From assembly GCF_002775205.1 (NCBI RefSeq), contig NC_036456.1, positions 9,885,463 through 9,949,462 of the forward strand: 64,000 bases of DNA, written 5' to 3'. Made by a program: the position numbers and the translations under genes. Each line of letters starts with the position of its first letter. The stretch's first letter is position 1. Shown piece by piece: positions 11,877-29,799 of the stretch. Origin of the DNA: Xiphophorus maculatus (Eukaryota; Chordata; Actinopteri; Cyprinodontiformes; Poeciliidae). The notes beneath the pieces were generated by a model that was not told where the DNA came from, ran no database searches, and saw only the letters and a program-made list of their open reading frames with translations.

Positions 11877-12030
11877 GGTCCATCCTTTTTGTGCGCTTCC
11901 TTCCATGTTTTGGCCACTGATTTGCTTCAGTCCAATCCACAAAGGACTTCCAACGTCCTTCTCGCTCTACCGCTTGTTGTCCAACTTCTCCACACACCTA
12001 CACATCCCCGGCGCCCCGAATCCGAGCCCT

Positions 12031-15322
<3,292 letters not shown>

Positions 15323-15924
15323 GTCTCTGCATAGGCTACAACACACACAATAAAGAGAATAAAGACTAAAATAAGCTAGCTGCCTGCTAGCGTTGTTCAG
15401 AGCTCTTTCCGCTGTGTTTTCAGCCCGAGTCGACAAGTGCAGGAAAGAAGGGAGTGTTGTTGTTTTTTTGACAAGAGTGTTGCGACGCTGTCGCTACAGC
15501 GCCACCAGTGGTAGGAGCAGGAATGCAATTTTGTCAAAAAGTTTAATCGTAAGTTGTTTTAATTAGAAATGTTGAACTAGTTTGCACACGATTAAAACTA
15601 TAACTTTCAAAAGACGTAGTTAAAACTAATAAATGAACGGATTAAAGGAAACTTAGCCAGATGAGACAATTAAATTAAGGTTTCTCCAACAGTAACAACT
15701 AGAATGGTTCTGGCATCTCTCGTCTCTGATTGGTAGTCTCCCAGATCAGGTATAGTGCCTCTTTACAAATTTCTTCCATTGTTGATACACTGAAGAGTTT
15801 GAAATCATTAAACTAATTTTGATATCACAAAGGCAGCGTGAGTAAGTAAACACAAATAAATAAATCATGATTTCATTTATTAAGGAAAGAAGCTATCTAA
15901 ACCCACCAGTTAGTTAACTAAGCT

Positions 15925-16500
15925 AATTATTTGTCCTCTGACTGTAATAACTGGGTGTATCACCCTTGTTGGCAACAGTGGCCATCAAACATTTGCCGTC
16001 AATATTTGTTTTACATCAATGTGGATGAATTTTGTTTGACTCTTCTTAGCAGAACTACTTTTAATTTACTCACACTGGCATGTTTTCAACCATGCGCTGC
16101 ACGTAAAGGCCACACCATGGCATCTCAGTCAAATTCAAGTACAGACTAAGGCTTCGTTTTGTTTTTTGAGGAATTCAGAGTTGGAAATGTTGGCGTCATT
16201 GTCGTACTGCATAGTCTTGTATGATTCAGACCTGATAGTCAGACATTCTCCATAAGGATTTTCTGATAAACAATAGAACTCATGTATCCATTAAAAATAA
16301 GTTATTTTCATCATGTTTGGTTGGTTTGACAGTTTTTTGTTCTCGAAATTCTGAGTTAGTTTTAGCTCAAATGTAACAGGAACATTCTCCCCCCCCAAAA
16401 AAATCCACTTTTGTCTCTCCAGCCCACAGAATGCTTTTTTCCAAAAGCCTTGAAGACCATCAATGTGTGTTTTATTGAATGATTTCCCATTATTCAATCT
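15925..16500 (-). mobile_element. Tc1/mariner-like remnant upstream of tex261
   Basis: Antisense copy of a common fish Tc1-like family. Recognisable blocks include TAATAACTGGGTGTATCACC (the 3' part), ACATTCTCCATAAGGATTTT, and CCACTTTTGTCTCTCCAGCC. Many indels; not functional. Confidence 0.7.
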
Positions 16501-16884
16501 TTAGCTGCCTTTTTACGTGTCTGGTGTTCAATTAGCTTTTTCCATGTCTTTTTGTTATACAAATTTCTCAAGTTTGTACATGGAAACGTATCAAGAGCTG
16601 CAGGATTGAACATAACAGGAAAACTAAATAACCTATGAGGACTTTAACCTTAAAATGGAACAGGACGTCTGCTTTAAAGCGGCTTATTCCAAGAATACTG
16701 ACATGGTTCAAGACGGGATGTATAGTTCATAAATTATGACATCTAGATTATGAATGTCATACTTATTTAAATGATATTTAAATGACTAGAAATGCCGTCT
16801 CCATAGAACATGTTAAAAAAAAATAAATAGGAATTTACGCTATTCTTCCCTCTGTATTTGCGTCATTTACTCCCACGTCTAGGA

Positions 16885-18559
<1,675 letters not shown>

Positions 18560-18560
<1 letters not shown>

Positions 18561-18860
18561 TCCTGGTCTTTAACTCCACCTGTCCTTCCATCAACTTCGA
18601 CCAGCTTTTATTCCACCAGTGAAGAAACGTAATCCCGCAGCATTATGCTACCACCCCCATGTTTCGCAGTAGAATGGTGTGTTAGTGTGTGTGTTGGTTT
18701 TCCACCACAAATATCATTTTGCATGTAGACCAAAATATTACAGCTTTTACATGTTTGCAAACCAACTTCCTTTTTGCCACCGTTTCATAAAAGTCAGACT
18801 TGTTGCGTGAACAACTCATAGTTTTCCTGGTGGCAGATCGCCGAACATTTCTCCTTGTAG
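18560..18860 (-). mobile_element. Tc1/mariner-like transposase remnant
   Basis: GCAGCATTATGCTACCACCC is the antisense of the HGGG-SIMLW coding motif. It is followed by the family blocks for the Tc1 catalytic core, with indels. Confidence 0.75.
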
Positions 18861-18999
18861 GTTTACAGTTAGCAGCACGGATTCAGTACTGATGTCGTCT
18901 CAGGGCGTTTTTGCACAAATATGCTGTCAATTCACTCATACTTACACTTTCAAAGTCAAGTAAATGTATTCTAATAATCTTAGTTATGAAACAATGCAA

Positions 19000-20160
19000 G
19001 TAAATTCAGTTTATTATTCTAAAGGGTGAAATGTTTCCTGACAATATCTAGCCGATAACGAATCCCTGACTTTGCAGCCACCCCTCCTCGTTGCGCTCAT
19101 CTTCTTTCCATTTGAGGTTCAACATAATTGAACAGAGTTCTTTCTCATGTACAGTCAATAAATTAGAATTTGATGGGGCTTGTTTGGGAATTCAAAAGTA
19201 CTTTTTGGCAATAATCGTGAAGCAGATAGTAAATACGCTTCACGTTAAGACCACATTTCCATGTTAAAATATTTCATTTTTTTTTATGGGTTTGTAATTA
19301 TCTCAGTGTAATTAGATAAATGTTGTGTTTTTTCATCAGAAAATCTTCATAATTAACAGAAGTAAAAGCTCGAAAACATCAAACTGCATGTAATTAATGA
19401 ACACAGTGTGTTCCACGTAGGAACTCAAATAAACTAACTTTTTAATCATTTTCTAATATATCGAATGAGTCTGCAGTTTTTTTCAACCTGATCATGGTTT
19501 AAACTTCTCTACAACTTTCTCCCTTTAACTGTCTGATGTTACTTTGAGTTCACAATGCTGGATGTTTATTAATCTTCTCCAAATAACATCCGACAATCAA
19601 AAGTTGTGGTGGTGGAGTCGGACCCACGTGTTAAGCAAGACAGAGGTAGCCACGAATTTATTCAGAAAAACACCTTACAGAAACTAACAGACAGTGAAGC
19701 TCAGAGGGAAAAAAATATGCAGCGCAGAAACAGTAGAAGATAGAAACTGGTGGTCACACAAACCAACAGAATAATCTGACAAGGAGGTGAGACGACTGAC
19801 AGGGTTTTATCTGCTGGCAGAGAAGCAGCTGTAATTAAGAAGAGAGCAAAAATAGTGAAAGCCAGCGTATAGTGTGTTAAGTAACACTGCAGATAAATGT
19901 TTTAACTTCCCAAGCGGCATTTTCATTCAAATATTTTAGATGTACTCTGCAAAAAAAAAAAAAATCAGCAAGGTGAATTTCTGCAAATCATTAGGAATTA
20001 CGCTGCACAAAGCAAAACAGAAATCTGCCAATAGGTGATTGACTGAGCTAACTGAAAACTAACTGAGCCAAGAATAGGGAGGGATCCACTGTACAACAGG
20101 AGAAGGTGGTGTTACTGCAAAATGTGAAAAATTTAAAGGGACGTGAAATCTTCTGCCTGG
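19000..20160. other. Sequence downstream of the shootin-like stop
   Basis: AT-rich; 19600-19860 belongs to the AC/AG-rich dispersed repeat. It may contain the shootin 3' UTR. Confidence 0.4.
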
Positions 20161-20165
20161 CGTCA

Positions 20166-20339
20166 CTATGAGCACAGAGTGTCTGTACCACAGGTTGGAG
20201 CTGAGGACTGTCGGTCCTGATTTTCTCCCATCGCTCTTCTTCTCCTCTGGAGGACCAGCTGCAGCTCTGCCTCCCCGACGTTCTTGCCGATCCCCCTCCT
20301 GGAGGGCACCCTGCGGAGGTGCTGCCGTTTAATGTTGTC
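20166..20339 (-). CDS. shootin-like exon 16 (last coding exon)
   Basis: Encodes 57 residues including VGEAELQLVLQRRRRAMGEN and the end GTDTLCS, then TAG at 20168-20166. The tail is shorter than that of the long SHTN1 isoform. No close AATAAA follows on this strand; one candidate (TTTATT on +) is at 19657. Confidence 0.88.
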   Translation of the reverse strand, partial: DNIKRQHLRRVPSRRGIGKNVGEAELQLVLQRRRRAMGENQDRQSSAPTCGTDTLCS

Positions 20340-23184
20340 CTATTACAGCGGGCAGCAAAACAACACAAGGGAATAAAAAAATAAAAGTCAGCAGCTGTTA
20401 GTCTCGGCGAAGTTATGACAGCTCATAGTTTATTACCAGCATTCCCTTTAATTCCAGGACGGCTGACTTCCTGTTGTCACTCCTCTGGTCCTGTAGGAGA
20501 ATACGGTATTCGAAAAATAAATGTTTTATTAAAAATCATATGGTTCTTCTCATAAAGTGAAAGAGAAAAAACTAATCTATAGCTGACCCTCCATGAGCTG
20601 TCTTCTTCCTGCAAGCAGAGAAGATGCAGATACTCAAGACAGTTAATCAGTTTTTTCTTTAGATTAGCGTTATTCATAACACTATCAGTGTGCATTACTT
20701 ACCAGGATGTTTTGTATGGGCCTCAGTACAATGCCTCTCTTTATTCTCTCCATCATTTCATCCACTGCCTTTGCCTTAATGTCCTTCAATGGCGCTGGCT
20801 CTTAAAGAAAGTCAAGTCACACGCATTGCATCATGGGAAGGAGGCAGCAGAATAACTGCTTTAAAAAAAACTCCGTTTTCAAACAAAGTAACACGGATTA
20901 CTTTATGAGCTCCAAAACAATGAACCGAGTTCAGCTTTTATCGGGGAGCAGAAAAAGCAAAAAGAAAACTCACTGTTGTTATCGCCTCCGTTGACTCGAT
21001 GCTTCCTGCTCCTGAGGAAATCCTGCAAGCTGCATGCGGGTAGAAAGACAGTTTAGTTTTAACTCTAATGGTCCCCTTACTAAAAACAACACATAAATAC
21101 ACAATGAGGTAAAAGTATTCATCTTTTGCCTTTTGTACATCAGTCCTAGAGGGTCAATGTCCTGCTGGTTTTAGATGTTTCACTGCTTTAACATACCTGA
21201 GTCAAACAGGTTAAATAATTAGCAGGAGTCTGGAGACCCTGACTGGATAACGAGGAGGTGATTCAGCTGTTTGATTCAGAGACACATCTGAAAGCTGCAG
21301 GACACTTGACCTGTAGATGCCTGGATTTGAAGATCATTGGTCCAGAGGAAGAGTTTATTCCTCATCCAAACGGTTTTAAAATGATGTCAGCCGACCTTTT
21401 GAATCTGTAACACCTTCAGTGTTGCTTGATAGATTGTGTTTATGGGAATTTTTCTGACCGTTCTGCCAAGAAGGGCACTGCGTCTGATGCTTTGCATTCA
21501 ACTGGGCCTGGATGTAGATGTTCACTTTTAACACGGAGAAAATGTCTTGTTATAAGTACAATAATCTGCCAATGGAACTAATACTTTTTTCTATCAATAT
21601 TGAAGAATTAATGACTTAAAACAAGTTCCTATATTTTTCTGAAAAGTTACTTGTAATTTGTATTTCAAGTTCACTACGATATTTAGAAACTACACCAAAA
21701 ATAGTAAGTAATAGTAATAAACAGTAAGTTTTTGTGTTTTTGCAGTGATGATGTTTGGAGGTCTGCAGCTATTGACTCGTTAAAAAGTAATAATAATTTC
21801 CAGAGAATCTGTCATTTTACATGACCTATATATGCTAATGTTGCCATTCCAGTTTGTAATGATGCCACTGATCGTTGACCACGAAATATTTAGTCAGGAA
21901 GAAATTTCATGACTGGCGTTAATACACAGATGACAAGCTATAATGCTGGTTCTGTTTGCAGAGTGGATTCTTTACACCTGCTGTGGCCAAAGTGATCGAA
22001 ACATCTGTATTCAAGTATTTGGAGTGCTCTGCATATATAGTGATATTTATGCTTAGGACTGTTTGTTGGTTTTAAAAAAAAAACAAAACTAAAACAGTAG
22101 TTCAACCTTCATGCCATCCAACGGAAGAGAGCAGTCTGAATTTCGATTGACATACTTGATAACAGGAGTGGGCGAAGGAAGAGGAGGTGGAGGAGGAGGA
22201 AGAGGAGGAGCAGTTACTTCCTCCAGATCTTCATTTTTCTCCTCTGTGTTCATCCTTTCCTGTAAATGTTTCACTATAAAGAAAGACAAATAGTAACACT
22301 TTATCTGAAGTGGCATAATACTGTCATGAACAGGAAGGAGTCTTCATGAATGTTGATGGCTGTTGTCATGAAGTGTCATTTGGTAAATAATGGCACCTTT
22401 ATGCAAAGTTGTACTAGAACTTCCATTAAAAGTGCATTAAAAGTATGAAATTTGCACTAAAAGTGTCGTTATTTATCAAATGACACTTCATGACAACAGT
22501 CATAAGCATTCATGAGGACTCATTCATGTTCATAACAGGTGTCTTATCATGTTTATGACAGTATTATGCCAGTCTTATGCACACCCTTCAACTAAAGTGT
22601 TACCAGACAAATGAACTAGAGCTTGTCCAAGTTTTATATGACCTTAGTTCATATCTATATCTGCATAAAAATATAGTCCAGGTACGACGTGGCAGGAAAT
22701 CGATTCTTAGTTACTGCTAAATAACTCAAATCTTGAAAGTGATGACTGGAAAAAAAGCATATTAGCACAAAAACCAAACAAAAAGGGCTGCAAAAACCTT
22801 TATAATGTTGCTGCTACTCTCTATCCTGCTGTGCCTTGAGTGCTGGCGAATTGATAAACACGTGGGTCTAAATGTGACGTCCTCTGTTGTCTTTGAAGAA
22901 TCCATGTCGGTTTCTGAACGGTGTGTGTAAATCAGGATCAGTGCTGTGGAAATCCCTTAAATCTTCAGTGTGCTAACTGAGTGTGCTGCTGTTCTGTGAA
23001 ATACTGAAGGATAAAAAGTCTGGGAATGGCATTTTGATGCTGTGTGATGCTGTCAGTTCAAGCATTCACCATGCCATCATGACTACAGCATTTGCATAAA
23101 GCTGCATTAGATTAAGTCACGTTGTCATTGGTGCGTAATCTGTGCTGCAGTGGGGTCTGTTCTCTCTAAATCAGCTACAACATA

Positions 23185-23230
<46 letters not shown>

Positions 23231-26200
23231 TGTGTGTGTGTAGGGGTGTGTGTGTGGGTGTGTGAGTGAGTGCAGTGCTCATGTGGTGGCATTTTTCTAC
23301 ATTTGTCAGGCTGGCGTATGTGGAAGCGATATTCACGTCTTCCAATGTCAATGAAACAAAAGGCAGTAACAACACCGACCGCCTCAGCGGGGCTCGGGGA
23401 ATTAAACAGAATCCAGAATTAGCTAAATTATGTTTCACCAGGCCAAACCTTTACAAAACCCCAAGATTCAGATTGGTGCATCTCCGGTTGTCTGTGGATA
23501 GCATTCACTGTTGTTGCTAATGATGTTACAAGCTGTTACCTTCCTCCCTCAGCTCTGTCACTGAGTCTTCGGCCTGAGACAGTTGACCCTCCAACGTCTT
23601 CCTCTCCTCTTCACTCTTCCTCAGCTGTTCCCTCAGCTCTGTGACTGGTAGGTTGACCTGAGATAGCTGACCCTCCAACATCTTCCTCTCCTCTTCACTC
23701 TTCCTCAGCTGTTCTCTCAGCTCTGTGACTGGTAGGTTGACCTGAGACAGTTGACCCTCCAACGTCTTCCTCTCCTCTTCACTCTTCCTCAGCTGTTCCC
23801 TCAGCTCTGTGACTGGTGCGTTGACCTGAAACAGTTGACCCTCCAACATCTTCCTCTCATCCTCACTCTTCCTCAGCTGTTCCCTCAGGTCCCGCAGCTC
23901 CTCCTCAGCACCTGTACTCTGTTTGATCTGACCACAAACACAAGAGAGACTGATGAAACATCGCTTCGTAAGTCATGAATCCACGTTTCTGTCGCTGCGG
24001 CGCGAACCTGGTCCTGGTAGTATCGCTGAATGTTGCACAGGGCCGTGTTGATGCCGCATATTTGCGTCAGCGCCCCCTGCAGCCGAAGCCGCACGTCGGC
24101 CTCGGAGGCGCACGCCTCCATCGTGCTCGGTCTCTCGGCCGCCTTCTGCTCCGCCAACATCTGATGAGACAAACCAAATCTGGCTTCACCTCTAACATTT
24201 TCAACCCATCCTTGTAATCATCTGCTTTGAAGGAAATAGAAAAGAAATACATCGACTACAATGAACCGCCATTAGAGGAAAATGAAGGGAGCTGAATTGC
24301 TAGTTGTACAAAACGTCTCTCCCCAGGAGGCTGTCACAATGCGGGGGGAAAATGTTTTCAAACCATGTGTTTGACTGAACAATGACTCAGGAGCCGTCAT
24401 TACTCATCGGCTTCACTGTAGAGTAGGAACTGTGTAAACAGGATGGTTTTTCTGTGAGACAAAGCGTCATTACTCTTCCATTATGAAGAAACAATTCTGG
24501 CTTTGCCTCAATTCACTGTGAAATTGTGTTTCTTTTTTCTTTTCTTTTTATTTTACCCCATCTTTTCATTGTGACAGATGAATGCACCAGTTGTAGCTAT
24601 TAACTAGAGAATCAAGTTCCAAATCAACCTTTGTTCTTAAACCCAAATTCTGTCAAGAGCTCGAATGTTGCAGCTCATGTTTCTGCAACGTTGTCGTCGA
24701 ACTGGTTTAAAAGCAAAAACCTGCAAGCAAAAACAGAACAAAAATCTAACAAAAGTCACAAATTTATAAAATGCCTGCAGGTGTGATGCCGTCCAGGAAC
24801 GCTCCATGACCTCTGACATCGGCCACTTCCAGGTTTTTAAGTCCGTAAAGATTTTCAGGGCAATTTTCTTGAGCAGGAATTTTTGAAATGTGTTTTCTGA
24901 AAGTGAGCTATGCACTTATTTTCTAATACTTTGGTGATCTTAAGTACTTTAGTGATGCATGCCCAAATTGACCGAGTGTTAGTGGCATTAAAACTTGCCT
25001 GAGAACATGTCGATGCTCCCTGGGGTTTTCTCATCCGCTCTGATTTTGACACGTAAACAATGAGTGCTTGTTCCCAGAAACCAGTTCTTTGGTTTTATTC
25101 TAGGGATTTTTAATTTTCCACTGAATACATAAATACAATTTCAACATTCAGATGAGATTATAAATGATATTCTTGACTTTCAGCTTAATTTTCATACTCT
25201 ATTTTAACTCGGAGCAGAATTTATAAACACACTATTTGGGATTCTGCTGGATTTTTAAATGTTATTTAACATTTTTGTAAGGGATGTTTATATACACACC
25301 AACGTCTGACTGAGCAAGTGTATTTGAAGTCATGAGCAAAATTATTGACTTTCAGCTTAAAGTTGAATTTGGAAATGCTGTTTAGAGCTTTCAGCTGAGT
25401 TTATAAGCACAATTTTCCTCTTCCAGATAAATTTGTAAAGTTCGTTCTCTACATTCACCTGAATTTCGAACTTCCAGCTGGCGCCACAAAAAGTTTTGAC
25501 CTCCAGCGGAGTTTAAAAACAACTATTTTTGCCTTTAAGCTAAATTTTAAAATGCTGTTGGCTAGTTTATAACATTCTTAAACCTCAAGAGGAGTTTTAA
25601 AAATGCATTTTTTTGAGTTTCTCTCCAGTTTAAAATCAGAAAATAAAACACTCAAACAAACATCCATAAACATCCTTTCACATTAAACAGTCACTGGGTC
25701 CTTATGTTCTGTGAGGACATAAAAGTATTCAAAAGTATTCACTTTTGAGAACATTCTTTTAAATTCTCTGTTATCTTTCTTCTATTTTTCCTTCTTAGTA
25801 CGCGGAACTCTTCCTAAAATTTAACAAACTGCAGTGTGTGACGGGTTAAAGTTTGTTTAAAGCCACATACTGTGGCTCAATTATGATGAGAATCCTGAGG
25901 ACATCCACTTGCCGTCCCTCAAATCAGTTAAGTGGGCATTTTTACGATTAAGTACATGACTGAAAAACAGGAAGTGCGAGCAGAAAACGAGTTTTCATTT
26001 CTGCGTTTTTAGCCTGAGAACACACGGCGGCTTCAGATTCGGTTTGGTCTCCATCGGCGACATGCACCACGAGTCTTTACGCTGCAAACTACACCACTCT
26101 GATCTTTGGTTCCCCTTCAGAGAGGAGAGCCGTTTTCACACAGCAATTAGCACAGTTAGTTCACACACATACACACACACACACAGCAGCGCAAAGAGAC

Positions 26201-29200
26201 AAAAGACACATCCGCACACGCACACACACACAAAAAAAAAAGCTCTAAATTGTTTCCTGTTTGAGGATCCACATCATTATACCACCACGCATGGCGGGGA
26301 AGAGGTGTGAATGGTTGTTGTTTTCAAAACACATGAAAACAGACAAATAGCAGCGCATACAAGAGGCATTCAGCGCACGGGGGGCCGGACGCCGGGGGGT
26401 GGGTGGGTTTCTTTTACCCTGAACTGAGAGTAAAGGGGTGGAATTGTGTGAGGAGTTGGGGGTCCCTTTCACAGGTAAGGACCCCTGCAAGGCGGCCCAT
26501 TGTGCGCCTGTCCGGTAAATGGAGGACGCGGCGCACAAAGGCGACAATTGCTATATGCTCGGCAAAACATAAAGGTGTCAGGCGAAGGCAGGTTTTGCTT
26601 GAAGGCCGCTATTCTCCCGCAGCAGCAATGATGACCGCTAATTATGGGGAGAGGAGGGGCGACGCAGGAGGGGGAGAGATGTTTTGAAAGAAAAAAAAAA
26701 CAGCCTTTATTTAAGGAGCAGCTGGGACAAGAAAAACTGTGGCTCAGTGTGTGTTGGGGTGGGTGCGCGTGCGTGTGTGTGTTTGGGTATGGGTGTGGGG
26801 ATCTCAAATGAATTGACGTTTTCTCTGTCTGTGTGTGTTTTTGCTAGTGTGTGCGTGAATGCCAAGCCTCGTTGAGAGGGCCCAAATCTGTCGGGCGGTG
26901 TGAAAACGGAGCGACCCTCTTTCAGTTGACCTGCCACCTCTGTTGTACCCCGACACCAAGACCGCGCGCACGCGCGCGTGTGTGTGTGTGTGTGTGCCCC
27001 TGTCCTTTCTCTCACCACGGCCACCCGAAGGGGTCAGCGCCAACACCCCTTCTACCTTCCTGTGGCACGACCTGTCACCCTCAACGTCCGCAGGTGCAAA
27101 TGTGTGATAAAAATATTTCTGAGGGAAGATGAAAACACACACACACACACACACACACCCCGACGCACACACACCTGATGGGCGAAGACTTCGGCGTGTT
27201 GCCGCAGGCCCTGCTCCAGCTCCAGCTGCTGAGACATTTCTGTGAACTCCTCGGTGACAAGCTGGGAGACTGGGCAAACACAGGGAAAAACAAAAGAGGA
27301 AAAACAGAGAGATACAGATTCATTATGGTAACGCATTCCCCCGGGGGAATTAACATATTAGTTAGGCCGAGGAAAACCAGCTGAATTTTACTTTCAAATA
27401 TCAATATAAAAGTAGCATGTTGACTATTCATATCCGTTCTCGTGACCTTATGCTGCCCGGTTCACTTCTCATTTTCTGCCTCGGTTCTTTCGGCACCTCA
27501 GATTCTGCGCTTGCTTGTGTTTGCAAGTATGCAGTCATGTGGTGAGACCAGGGCACCAGGACGAAATCATTTTACACTTCCGAGTCCGTCAGCCGTCAAC
27601 GACTTTGACGACTGAGTGCAATACGGCCCGGGATGACCTATGACACAACTTACAATCCGACTGTTTAGAGCTGCTTTTGGTTAGCAAGTGGAACATTGAT
27701 GAACATATTCGACGTGTATTTGCTTGATGACTTTCAAGATGATATTTGACAAAATGTTACGATTGTTGCTTGTTTCATAATTGGTGACCACATGATGTTT
27801 TTATGATGTAAAGCACTTTGAACTGAATCGTGGATGAAAATGTGCCAGACAAATAAACTCGACTCGACTTATAGAGACATTAAAATGATGCTGCAGTTTC
27901 TTTATGCACCTGTGTGCTAATGATGAGAAACTATCCTTCAAACTCAAGTTAGTAAATCCATCTTGTTATAGTTGGTTCCTGACCACAGAGGTGAAAGTGG
28001 GCAGATATTTTACAAAGTTTGTAACTCTTGACTGAAATGATCTTGACCACCAGGTGATAAACAGAAGCCGCTATTATTGCAGCTGCTACCCAAATGTTCA
28101 AATCTTTAAGTGAATCGATTCCCACAACCAGGCAAACAGACTTAATGTCATTCAAATGGCATTATTTAGACATGAAAAGTCTCTTCCTTGTAAATAAACT
28201 TTTCCCAATATTCAAAAGTGCAAAAAGAAAATACATATGCAGTGCTGTGAAAAAGATGTTTGCCTCTTACGGATTTCTTCTTTTGTCACTTTTTTTTTTT
28301 TGCCAGTGTTTCAAACCAGCTAGCAAATTTTAATATGAGACAAAGATGAAAAGACAAGAAGGAAAAAGCTATCCCAACCAGCCTGACTGGGTGTGGAAAT
28401 ATAAACGCTTGTAAAACTGTGGAATAACTGTGACAAACCAATTGTTGTGGCCTGGTGGCTATCAGACCTGTGGAGATACTTCAATAGAACCAACGTGGCG
28501 ACTTGAACGAGGCTAGAAGGATTTTTAAAAAGCAGCACACTGTGACACCCATCAGTCTGGAAAGGGCTTTTAAAGCTTTAGGACTCCAGTGAGTTACAGT
28601 GAGAGTCGTTATCAATGGAGAAAGCATGGAGCAGTGATGAACCTTTACATCCAGAATTACCTCGAGTTCATTTGAAGGGTCATAAAAGAACGTAAATTCT
28701 CAACAATTTCACATTTTGAGCTGCCGCCACAATATTGAGTGAGATTTGGAGACTGTTCAAAAACTAATTGCAAAAACAACCAAGCCCCATTTTCTCTAAG
28801 CTACACATAATAGCAAGTGACGGACATCTTCCTGATGTTGCTCCCCCGTTTTAGTTGCTCTAAAGATAGTTGTCCGTTGGTTTATAGCAGTGTTTCTCAA
28901 TTCCGGTCCTCAGGCCCCCCTGCCCTGCATGTTTTAGGTGTTTCCCTTCTGCTACACACCTGGATTGAATCTATGGGTGATCAACAGGTTTCTGCAGCAC
29001 TTGATGGTCATGCAATCATTTGAATCAGCTGTTCTGGAATAGAGGCACATCTAAAACATGCAGAGCAGGGAGGCCTGAGGACTGGAATTGAGAAGCACTG
29101 GTTTCTAGCAACAAAATGAGCACACATAACATTTATAGCATATAAGTTTAAAGGTTTTAGATGAGGCTTTAAATAATTGTATTTAGTAGGGACAGAGTGT

Positions 29201-29749
29201 GAGGTTTAAGACTCTAACCTTCCTTTCATAAAACAGATTACTTTCTAAGACAACTCTATGTCAGAACTCTGTGTTTTGTTAATGACTGGAGAGAACGCTT
29301 ACAATTAAGTAATTAAAATATTCCAGTAACAACATGCTTGGTAATAACAGAAATTAAGATTTTAAGGAGACTTTACCTCTTTTGATTTTGGTCATGGTCT
29401 TGGTCTGCTTGCTCATTTTCCTCAGAATGGCTTCCTTCTCCTCCGCCTCTGCAACAAGCTGAAAAAACATCGAGGTGAGATTCTCTCACTGACCTCCACT
29501 CCAACTCTTTCATCTCAGAGAAACATTTTTATGTTTTTTTTCCTAACCATTACTTGTACAACCACCTGCCTTATTCTTTAAACATGCAACTATGTCACTT
29601 CCTCTGATCCTGAAATTGAAAATCCAGAATCTACCTGCAGGTGTGCAATCGCAGTCTCCACATGCACAGAGTCCAAAACAGTAGCCATCCTATCGGACTA
29701 CAGATCCAAAAAAAAAACAAACACACACACGCACACACACCCACACACA

Positions 29750-29799
<50 letters not shown>

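Noticed and set aside
23751..24217. Leu/Pro-rich + strand frames opposite shootin exons 10 and 11
   Set aside because: Shadow frames of real coding repeats on the other strand.
26804..27277. 157-codon minus-strand frame over shootin exon 9
   Set aside because: Different frame from the real exon and filled with His/Thr and Val/Cys repeats from microsatellites.
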